Assembly: GCA_028718575.1 (NCBI GenBank)
Contig: JAQULN010000221.1
Location: forward strand, 1 to 5,524
Source: Candidatus Krumholzibacteriia bacterium
GTDB taxonomy: Bacteria; Krumholzibacteriota; Krumholzibacteriia; LZORAL124-64-63
Reading direction: 5' to 3'
Length of the DNA stretch: 5,524 nt
Made by a program: the position numbers and the translations under genes. The notes below the pieces were generated by a model. That model was not told where the DNA came from and did not search any database. It worked only from the letters and a program-made list of their open reading frames with translations. The stretch's first letter is position 1; every line of letters starts with the position of its first letter. This document shows positions 1-4,904 of this stretch, piece after piece.

Positions 1-406
1 CCGGCAAGCTGTTCAATTTCTCAAGGATGCGCGCGCGCGACCAGTAGAACTCGACCGCCTCGTCGAAGATCAAGAAGACCGAGGAGAAACCGAACATCGA
101 GAGACTGCGCACCTCCTTGACGCCCGGCACGCCCAGCAAGGATACGGTCAACGGATACGTCACCTGATCCTCGACGTCCTGAGGCGACCGGCCGCGCCAT
201 TCCGTGAAGACGATCTGCTGGTTCTCGCCGAGATTCGGGATGGCGTCGACTGGCACCGGGTTGCGCGGCAGCCAGTCGATCTGCCAGCCGAACGGCGCCA
301 CCGATATCCCCCAGACGAGGATGAGCAAGACCAGCAGCAGCACGACCAGCTTCTGTTCGAGAAAAAAGCGAATCAGCCGGTCCAGGATTGACGCTCGCTC
401 CGTCAC
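1..406 (-). CDS. cusA: CusA/CzcA-type heavy-metal RND efflux pump, N-terminal part (cut by the window edge)
   Basis: This is the inner-membrane proton-driven pump of a tripartite metal exporter; only the first 135 codons are visible. The N-terminus is a short amphipathic stretch (ILDRLIRFFLEQ) followed by the first transmembrane helix at about residues 20-40. The porter-domain start shows hallmark CusA/CzcA motifs: VDAIPNLGENQQIV, EWRGRSPQDVEDQVTYPLT, GVPGVKEVRSLSMFGFSSV and FYWSRARILEKLNSLP. The start is GTG at 406-404, preceded by GGGAG at 420-416 with a 9-base spacer. It overlaps the TGA stop of the adaptor gene (shared bases GTGA, 406-403), so the two are probably translationally coupled. 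The methionine relay and the charged membrane residues that would define metal choice lie outside the window. Copper/silver specificity is therefore inferred from the partner genes. Family assignment is near certain; the substrate is less so. Confidence 0.95.
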   Translation of the reverse strand, partial: MTERASILDRLIRFFLEQKLVVLLLVLLILVWGISVAPFGWQIDWLPRNPVPVDAIPNLGENQQIVFTEWRGRSPQDVEDQVTYPLTVSLLGVPGVKEVRSLSMFGFSSVFLIFDEAVEFYWSRARILEKLNSLP

Positions 407-2289
407 GGCCGCCGACTCCCGGCGGCGGCGGGGGCGACGAGGACATCGACGATCTCGCCGCAGCGCAGCATGACGGCGCCAAAATAGGGATTGGCGATCG
501 TTCGCTCCGCTTGCAGCCAGTAGCCCCGGCGCCCCTGCACCATCGGGCACATGGCGCGGTAAACGGCTCCCGCGAGCTCGACGCCGAAGACCTGGACGGC
601 CTCTGTCAAGACATCGTTGAACGGCTCGAAGTGGTGCCGCTGCGCTGTCAGGTCCTGCGCCTCGCTCAGCGCCGCCAGGGCCGACCGGAGCGCCGCGGCC
701 ATCGGCGCCCACGGCTGGCGTACGCCGGCCTCGGCCAGGTGCGCCGGTTCGACCTGTTGCAGCGCCTCCGTCGCCTGCGCCGCACGCCGCCCGACCGCCT
801 GCGGATCATCAGCGGCCAGGGCCTGCGCGACGGCGATGCCGGCCTCGACCAAGCGGCCGAGTTGAACGCGAAACGCCGCCGGGACCGGGACCTGATCACC
901 GAGGCGTTCCGGGGCCGCCGCCGCTGCCGGCGCACCGATCGTGCCGTGATCGTGCGCTGGCGGCGGTCCATCCGCCGGCTGCATCATGCTGGGCCGACCG
1001 CGAATCTGCAGTTCGGAATCGATCTTGAAACTGCCGTTCGTGACTACGAGGTCGTCTTCCTGCAGTCCGGAGCGGACAGTGGTCCAAGCGCCGGCCCTGG
1101 CGCCCAGCAGAACATCGCGCGGTTCGAATGTCGGCCGATCTTCGTCCGGCACCTGGACGTAGACGACCGCACGTTCCCCCGTGATCAACGGAGCCGTCGC
1201 CGGTATCACCAGGGCGGGATCCCGGTTGGTTCCGGCCTGGATGACGCCCCGCACGAACATCCCCGGTTTGAGGCGAGCGTCCGCGTTCGGCACATCGACG
1301 CGAAGGCGCACCGTGCGATTGCGCGCGCTGAGGATCGGATCGATGAACGCCACCTTGCCGGCGAATGGTGCGCCCGGATAGCTCTGGGTCGTGAATTCGA
1401 CGTCCTGTCCGACCGCGATCCATTGCAGGTCGGATTCGTAGACTTCCAGTTGCGCCCAAAGATGCGACAGGTCGGCGACGCGGTAGATCGGCTGGCCGGT
1501 CTCGACGTAATCGCCCGTGGCGGCGAGGCGATCGATCACGACACCGCCCGCCGGCGCCGGAATGGTCACGACGTCCTGCACGATTCCATCCTGCTCGAGA
1601 CGCGCGATCTGATCCGCGGCGAGGCCCAGCAGCCGCAGGCGATCGTGCGAGGCAGTGAGCGTTTTCTGCGCCGCGTCGCGCGCAACCGTGTTGCCGGCAG
1701 TAGCGATCTCGCGCGCCGCGCGGAGCGCTTGCAGATATTCCTCCTGGGCAGCAATCAGTTGCGGGCTGTAAAGGCGAACCATGGGCTGGCCTGGTTCGAC
1801 CGCAACGCCGGTGAAATCGACGTGCAGGCGCTCCAGCCGTCCCGGCGCCCAGGCAGCGATGGTGCGCAGCCGCGTCTCGTCGTATCCGAGCTGGCCATAG
1901 ACGCGCACGGTCACCGGCAACACTCGCCGCTCCACAGGATGGACCTGGATCTGCATCAGAGCCGCCGCCCGCGGCGACACCTGCAGGCGAGGCCGATCGC
2001 CGTCGTCGCCAGCGTGGTCGTCCCCAGGTACCGGGATCAGGTCCATCGCGCAGATCGGACACTTGTCTGACGGGTTGGGCGTGCGCACCTGCGGATGCAT
2101 CGAGCAGGTGTAGAGCTGGGGCGCCGCCCCGGCGGTGGTCGACAGCTCGGCGGCCGGCCGCGGCGGCACGGTCTGGTCTTGACGGTTCCCGCCCCAGACC
2201 AGGCCGCCCAGGACGAAGCCGCCCACGGCCCCCAGGAGCATCGTGCTCCGGTGGAGGCGCCGTCGCCAACGGTGCCATCGATTGTCCAC
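403..2289 (-). CDS. cusB: CusB-like efflux RND periplasmic adaptor with heavy-metal-binding and DUF3347-like domains
   Basis: This membrane-fusion protein (628 residues) links the RND pump to the outer-membrane channel. An uncleaved anchor or signal lies at about residues 15-34. A small heavy-metal-binding domain follows at about 60-87 (YTCSMHPQV...CPICAMDLIPV), with candidate ligands C62, M64, H65, C77, C80 and M82. The adaptor core includes the barrel-sandwich halves (about 143-172 and 240-275), a helical hairpin (about 173-235), and beta-barrel and membrane-proximal regions (about 276-430; KPGMFVRG, VIPATAPLITG). A Pro/Ala linker with HDH (about 433-465) leads to a DUF3347-like C-terminal domain (about 468-612) with CPM at 581-583, W591, NPYFG at 600-604 and CG at 610-611. 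That makes it longer than CusB proteins lacking the terminal modules. The start is GTG at 2289-2287 with GAGAGG at 2303-2298, spacer 8. It lies 80 bases downstream of the channel gene and overlaps cusA by four bases. Confidence 0.96.
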   Translation of the reverse strand: MDNRWHRWRRRLHRSTMLLGAVGGFVLGGLVWGGNRQDQTVPPRPAAELSTTAGAAPQLYTCSMHPQVRTPNPSDKCPICAMDLIPVPGDDHAGDDGDRPRLQVSPRAAALMQIQVHPVERRVLPVTVRVYGQLGYDETRLRTIAAWAPGRLERLHVDFTGVAVEPGQPMVRLYSPQLIAAQEEYLQALRAAREIATAGNTVARDAAQKTLTASHDRLRLLGLAADQIARLEQDGIVQDVVTIPAPAGGVVIDRLAATGDYVETGQPIYRVADLSHLWAQLEVYESDLQWIAVGQDVEFTTQSYPGAPFAGKVAFIDPILSARNRTVRLRVDVPNADARLKPGMFVRGVIQAGTNRDPALVIPATAPLITGERAVVYVQVPDEDRPTFEPRDVLLGARAGAWTTVRSGLQEDDLVVTNGSFKIDSELQIRGRPSMMQPADGPPPAHDHGTIGAPAAAAAPERLGDQVPVPAAFRVQLGRLVEAGIAVAQALAADDPQAVGRRAAQATEALQQVEPAHLAEAGVRQPWAPMAAALRSALAALSEAQDLTAQRHHFEPFNDVLTEAVQVFGVELAGAVYRAMCPMVQGRRGYWLQAERTIANPYFGAVMLRCGEIVDVLVAPAAAGSRRP

Positions 2290-2341
2290 GGTCGCCGCCT
2301 CTCGTCAAAAACCGGTGGCGCTGACGCCTCGTGCGGCTGGG

Positions 2342-2356
2342 GCCGTCCGGGACGGC
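2342..2356 (-). other. Short intercistronic hairpin between the channel and adaptor genes
   Basis: GCCGTCC and GGACGGC flank a single base. A realistic fold is a 5-bp GC stem with a 5-base loop. It lies 14 bases after the channel gene stop. No T-run follows on the minus strand, so it is not an intrinsic terminator. It could affect mRNA stability between the two cistrons or mean nothing in such GC-rich DNA. Confidence 0.35.
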
Positions 2357-2369
2357 ACGGATCGGACGT

Positions 2370-3854
2370 TCACTCCGTTACGCCCTCGGGAAGCCGGCCC
2401 ACGAGCGCTCGCAAACGCGCCGCGGCCTGCGCGCCATCGGCGGCGGCCCGAGCGTGCGCCAGGGCGAACTCCAGTACGATGCGTTGCGCGTCGACCAGAT
2501 CGGTGAAGCCCGCCTCGCCCACACGATACGCGGTGTCGGTGATCGCCAGCGTCTGCCGGGCCTTCGGCAACAACGCCCCGCCGAACAGCTCGAGCTTGCG
2601 GCGGCTGTCGTGGTAGGCGAATAACGCCAGCTTCAACTCGACCGCCAGCGCGAGCTCTCGCTCGCGGACCTGGCTGGTCATGACACTGTAGCGCGCCAGC
2701 GCTTCTTGTACGCCGGCGTCACGTCTGCCGCGCCACAGCGGCAGATTGATCGAGACCATCCCCGTCACCATGTCCGCACCGCCGCCGTCCATCCTAGACA
2801 TCCGCGCGCTGCCGCCGCGCGCATACTCAATCCCCACCATGATGTCGGGATAATACTCCCGGTGTGCCAAGTCGATCGCGCGCTGGCGGCCCGCGGTTTC
2901 GCGGCGCATCGCCGTCAGTTCCGGATTGCGGTCCGTCGCCAACGTCAGCCACTGCTCGTCGGCGAGTTCCGGCAGGGGCGCGAGCGCCTGCTGCACCAGC
3001 GATCCGGTCACCGCCGGCAGAGGAGACAAGACCGGACGTCCCAACGCCGCGTTCAATTCGGCAGCGGCCGCGCCGCGGATATCCGCCAGGGATTGGATAA
3101 GGTCTTCGACGCGGTCGAGCTCGGCCTGGGCGCGGATCAGGTCCGCCTGGCTCGCTGTACCGGCGCGGTAGCGGGCGCCGGCTACGGATTCCAGCCGGAC
3201 TAACAGCTCTCGGTTATCTCGAGCAATCTGCACGGCTTGCTCGAGGTAAGCATATTCGGTATAGGCCCGCGTCACCTGGACGACCAGTTCGAGGCGCGCG
3301 GCCTCGAAGCGCTGGCCCGCCGCGACCGCGTCCGCCAGGGCAACGTCGCCGCGCAGTTGCCGCTTGCCGAACCAGGGGAACATCTGCGCCAGTGAGTACC
3401 GCTCGCCCATGTACGTCGCGCTGCGGTCGACCTCATCGAGCACAATACCGAACGAAGCCTGGGGGTCTGGCAGGGAGCCTGCCTGGGGCACCTGCGCGAG
3501 CGCCGCCCGCCACCGATGAAACGCCGCTTCGAGACCCGGGTTGTGCCGAGCCGCGAAGCGGAGGTAGTCGTCCAGCGTCGCCGTCGCCGGCAATTCCATG
3601 TCCGGCGCCGCGATCGCCGCGCCCGTTGCGGCGGCAGCCCGCGTCCGCTCGTGAGGCCCATACCAGGTATCCTCGACCTGACGCCAACTGGCCAGGGCCC
3701 GCTCATCCCTGGCTCCGGCGCAGCCGCCGACGAGTAGCACCGCGATGGCGGCGGCCGCGAGCAGCGCAGCGCGGATGCGCGCACGGGCCGGCCGTGGGAA
3801 CCGGCGCCCTCGACTGCCCCACCGGCGCGAACGATCGCCATCGCTTGCATGCAT
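2370..3854 (-). CDS. TolC/CusC-like outer-membrane factor lipoprotein of the metal efflux complex
   Basis: This is the outer-membrane channel subunit of the tripartite exporter, about 494 residues from the ATG at 3854. An Arg-rich N-terminus leads to a hydrophobic segment ending in a lipobox-like VGGC, giving predicted lipidated Cys45, as in CusC. Two OEP repeats follow at about 93-274 and 293-484. The repeat starts are recognisable as ARHNPGLEAAF and TDRNPELTAMR. The motif MFPWFGKRQLRG (about 158-169) is typical of CusC-like channels, and the late NLPLWRGRRDAGVQEA matches the second repeat. I chose the ATG because GAGG (3867-3864) sits 9 bases upstream. An in-frame TTG at 3887 would add 11 residues and has a poorer site (AGG 10 bases upstream), so it cannot be excluded. 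The signal peptide is unusually long and basic even with the shorter start. It sits between the double-cysteine-domain gene (99-base gap) and cusB (80-base gap). Confidence 0.94.
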   Translation of the reverse strand: MHASDGDRSRRWGSRGRRFPRPARARIRAALLAAAAIAVLLVGGCAGARDERALASWRQVEDTWYGPHERTRAAAATGAAIAAPDMELPATATLDDYLRFAARHNPGLEAAFHRWRAALAQVPQAGSLPDPQASFGIVLDEVDRSATYMGERYSLAQMFPWFGKRQLRGDVALADAVAAGQRFEAARLELVVQVTRAYTEYAYLEQAVQIARDNRELLVRLESVAGARYRAGTASQADLIRAQAELDRVEDLIQSLADIRGAAAAELNAALGRPVLSPLPAVTGSLVQQALAPLPELADEQWLTLATDRNPELTAMRRETAGRQRAIDLAHREYYPDIMVGIEYARGGSARMSRMDGGGADMVTGMVSINLPLWRGRRDAGVQEALARYSVMTSQVRERELALAVELKLALFAYHDSRRKLELFGGALLPKARQTLAITDTAYRVGEAGFTDLVDAQRIVLEFALAHARAAADGAQAAARLRALVGRLPEGVTE

Positions 3855-3863
3855 GATCTCAGT

Positions 3864-3867
3864 CCTC
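3864..3867 (-). promoter_or_regulatory. Ribosome binding site that supports the ATG start of the outer-membrane factor
   Basis: On the minus strand GAGG is followed by 9 bases and then the ATG at 3854-3852. It favours this ATG over the in-frame TTG at 3887 and GTG at 3869, which have weaker or no comparable sites. Confidence 0.6.
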
Positions 3868-3925
3868 ACCGCTGCAGCGGGGTCCAACTGGATTCTACCT
3901 GCTCGGTCGAGCCGCGCCGGCAGGC

Positions 3926-3955
3926 AGCCACATCCGGCCTAGCCACATCCGGCCT
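3926..3955. repeat. Perfect 15-bp tandem duplication across the stop of the double-cysteine-domain gene
   Basis: AGCCACATCCGGCCT occurs twice head to tail (3926-3940 and 3941-3955). Read on the minus strand, the copy boundary recreates the TAG stop 15 bases downstream, in frame, so the gene ends in two spaced stops (3956-3954 and 3941-3939). This looks like a recent slippage duplication in the intergenic leader of the outer-membrane factor gene. Confidence 0.9.
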
Positions 3956-4415
3956 ACTTCACGTTCGGCAGATACTTGCCCGGCTCGGCCATCAACGCGG
4001 GCCGGCAATCCGGGCAACAGAAGAAGACTCGACGGCCGGCGTACTCCGTGAAGACATTTATGTCGAGCGGCTTGCCGGAAATCGGACAAACGGTCTGCAC
4101 CGAGGCCACGGTCTGGCCCTTGGCGCTGATCGCGGTCAGGTGTGCCTCGGGATCCGCCAAGAAGGGACCCTCGCAACCGGGACAGCAGAAGTAGATCCGC
4201 TGGCCCTGGTAATCCTCGAAAACCGACTTGTCGACCTCACCGCCGCCGATAGGACAGTGAGTCTGTGTGCCGGCGTGGATCACCTGGTCGGGCTTGGCGG
4301 CCGCGGTGATCTCCTTGGCCTTGGCGTACTCGGGTTCCGCTTCCTGATTGCACGAGTTTGCTGCGGCAACCGCTGCCGACAGCAGCACGACGATCATAAT
4401 GAGAAGGTGTTTCAT
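3954..4415 (-). CDS. Secreted protein with two tandem YHS/TRASH-like cysteine domains, putative periplasmic metal-binding protein
   Basis: The product has 153 residues. It has a Sec-type signal peptide (hydrophobic residues 4-19, likely cleavage near AVAAA|NS). A charged linker follows, then two copies of one cysteine domain at about 51-93 and 107-149. Each copy has CPI, then 23 residues after that Cys a CCPxC cluster: C54/C77/C78/C81 and C110/C133/C134/C137. The shared plan is CPIxG...VF.DYxGxRxxFCCPxC...ADPE. This resembles YHS/TRASH domains, which bind soft metals. A periplasmic copper-binding or handover role is inferred from the motif and operon position and is not demonstrated. C22 lies just after the predicted cleavage site but is not in a good lipobox. 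The start is ATG at 4415-4413 with AAGGGAG at 4428-4422, spacer 6. An in-frame start at 4541 was rejected because it would bury the signal peptide and has no such site. A tandem repeat covers the stop codon. Confidence 0.9.
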   Translation of the reverse strand: MKHLLIMIVVLLSAAVAAANSCNQEAEPEYAKAKEITAAAKPDQVIHAGTQTHCPIGGGEVDKSVFEDYQGQRIYFCCPGCEGPFLADPEAHLTAISAKGQTVASVQTVCPISGKPLDINVFTEYAGRRVFFCCPDCRPALMAEPGKYLPNVK

Positions 4416-4550
4416 CGCTCGCTCCCTTGTTGGCGGGTGCCGGTGCCATGCAGATGGCCCGTCGCCCGAAAGACCTCTCCTGTGGCCGGCCGGCAGCCGG
4501 GCGGCGACCGGCGCGAGGTTCACGATGGCGTTCGGCGGCACAGGCCGCGC

Positions 4551-4652
4551 TCACCGGTCCGGCCGCGATCGGCTGCTGCGCTCGTCTCGCACCGCCAGCC
4601 AGACCAGAGCGCCCAGAACGGCCAGACCACCGAGGTTGAACGCTAGATCCAT
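4551..4652 (-). CDS. Small single-span membrane peptide (33 residues), function unknown
   Basis: This short gene reads MDLAFNLGGLAVLGALVWLA then VRDERSSRSRPDR. It has one transmembrane helix (about residues 4-20) and a strongly basic tail, so by the positive-inside rule the tail should be cytoplasmic. The ATG at 4652-4650 is preceded by AGGGG at 4664-4660 with a 7-base spacer, which is the main support for real translation. It is the first open frame downstream of the predicted sigma-54 promoter and lies 135 bases before the double-cysteine-domain gene, so it would lead the efflux transcript. I do not recognise a family. Possible roles are an accessory peptide that binds the pump or kinase, or a leader whose translation affects downstream expression; both are guesses. 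The frame could be extended to an ATG at 4739, but no ribosome site precedes that codon. The short length leaves some risk of a chance frame. Confidence 0.55.
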   Translation of the reverse strand: MDLAFNLGGLAVLGALVWLAVRDERSSRSRPDR

Positions 4653-4769
4653 CGAAACGCCCCTGGATGACGACCCAGCTGATTCATGAATGACCGGCGG
4701 TATCAGTTCAATCGCTTGCCGCGGTCCTTCACAGATCATCCGGAGTCCGCGGTCTGCCGCACACCCTGT

Positions 4770-4785
4770 TGCACGGCACGGGCCA
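4770..4785 (-). promoter_or_regulatory. Candidate sigma-54 (-24/-12) promoter for the efflux operon
   Basis: On the minus strand the bases read TGGCCCGTGCCGTGCA. The RpoN consensus is TGGCACG-N4-TTGCW. The defined positions match except one in the -24 element (C for A) and one in the -12 element (G for T). The near-invariant GG (4784-4783) and GC (4772-4771) are present with the required 10 bases between them. This places the transcription start near 4759, giving a leader of about 107 bases before the small peptide gene. Its orientation into the operon and its location in the divergent gap support a real site. It was found by eye, with no genome-wide background. Confidence 0.6.
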
Positions 4786-4834
4786 TTATTTTCGTCGTTG
4801 ATTTTAAATAACTTACATCATCATAGCCGGCGAA

Positions 4835-4852
4835 TCGTAAAATATTGTCCAT
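4835..4852. promoter_or_regulatory. Degenerate second copy of the palindromic site
   Basis: The right half, AATATTGTCCAT (4841-4852), matches AATATTCTCCAT in the palindrome (4873-4884) at 11 of 12 positions. The left half is poor, at about 5 of 9 positions. The two centres are 32 bp apart, close to three helical turns, so dimers on both sites would face the same side of the DNA. The centre is near -84 of the predicted sigma-54 start. It may be a weaker cooperative site. Confidence 0.45.
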
Positions 4853-4866
4853 CTTGATTCTTCAGG

Positions 4867-4884
4867 ATGGAGAATATTCTCCAT
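4867..4884. promoter_or_regulatory. Perfect 18-bp palindrome, probable regulator binding site
   Basis: The sequence ATGGAGAATATTCTCCAT is its own reverse complement over all 18 bases. It is centred about 116 bp upstream of the start predicted for the sigma-54 promoter, where an enhancer-type activator would bind. It also lies 20 bases before the kinase start codon and just upstream of its GGAGG, so it could act on the kinase transcript as an operator or as an RNA hairpin. A dimeric DNA-binding protein is the likeliest partner; which one is not shown. Confidence 0.7.
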
Positions 4885-4892
4885 TATCTGCT

Positions 4893-4897
4893 GGAGG
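4893..4897 (+). promoter_or_regulatory. Ribosome binding site that sets the TTG start of the sensor kinase
   Basis: GGAGG lies 7 bases before the TTG at 4905. No ATG or GTG in this frame lies between the site and that TTG, so the site decides the start. Without it, a start at an internal ATG (codon 14 or later) might be chosen, which would cut into the first membrane helix. Confidence 0.8.
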
Positions 4898-4904
4898 TCG
4901 GCTC

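Larger units (their letters stand above)
4653..4904. promoter_or_regulatory. Divergent regulatory region between the efflux operon and the sensor kinase
   Basis: This 252-base gap includes an AT-rich stretch (about 4785-4885) that stands out from the GC-rich genes. It contains the sigma-54 candidate, the palindrome and its partial copy. For the kinase I see only a weak sigma-70-like -10 candidate, TAAAAT at 4838-4843, with no -35 at normal spacing. TTGATT occurs at 4798-4803 and 4854-4859; on the minus strand this is the AATCAA core of an IHF site, but the rest of the IHF consensus is not matched. I see no coding frame in it that I would trust. Confidence 0.7.

Noticed and set aside
388..2070. 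Long plus-strand open frame (560 codons) antisense to the adaptor gene
   Set aside because: Its product is Arg/Asp/His-rich low-complexity sequence with no recognisable motif. It mirrors the GC-rich codon pattern of cusB, which has clear domains on the other strand.
2342..2356. Hairpin as a rho-independent terminator between channel and adaptor genes
   Set aside because: No T-run follows on the minus strand, the stem is short, and the genes clearly belong to one operon.
4416..4541. N-terminal extension of the double-cysteine protein to a start at 4541
   Set aside because: It would place 42 polar residues before a well-formed signal peptide. The ATG at 4415 has a strong AAGGGAG site.
3849..4646. 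Plus-strand open frame of 265 codons over the double-cysteine-domain gene
   Set aside because: It has no family motifs, and the opposite strand encodes a clear signal peptide and duplicated cysteine domains.
4682..4691. 10-bp palindrome ATTCATGAAT in the efflux leader
   Set aside because: It is short, does not extend on either side, has no second copy, and lies downstream of the predicted transcription start. It could be chance.
4653..4739. Extension of the small membrane peptide to an ATG at 4739
   Set aside because: No Shine-Dalgarno sequence precedes it, and the added residues lack features. The ATG at 4652 has AGGGG at good spacing.
4798..4803. IHF site between the enhancer-like sites and the sigma-54 promoter
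   Set aside because: Only the AATCAA core on the minus strand is present; the downstream TTR part of the consensus is not matched, so I do not call it.
4798..4826. Sigma-70 promoter for the kinase (TTGATT, 17 bases, TCATAG)
   Set aside because: The -10 element matches the consensus at only two positions. The better -10-like TAAAAT at 4838 lacks a spaced -35.
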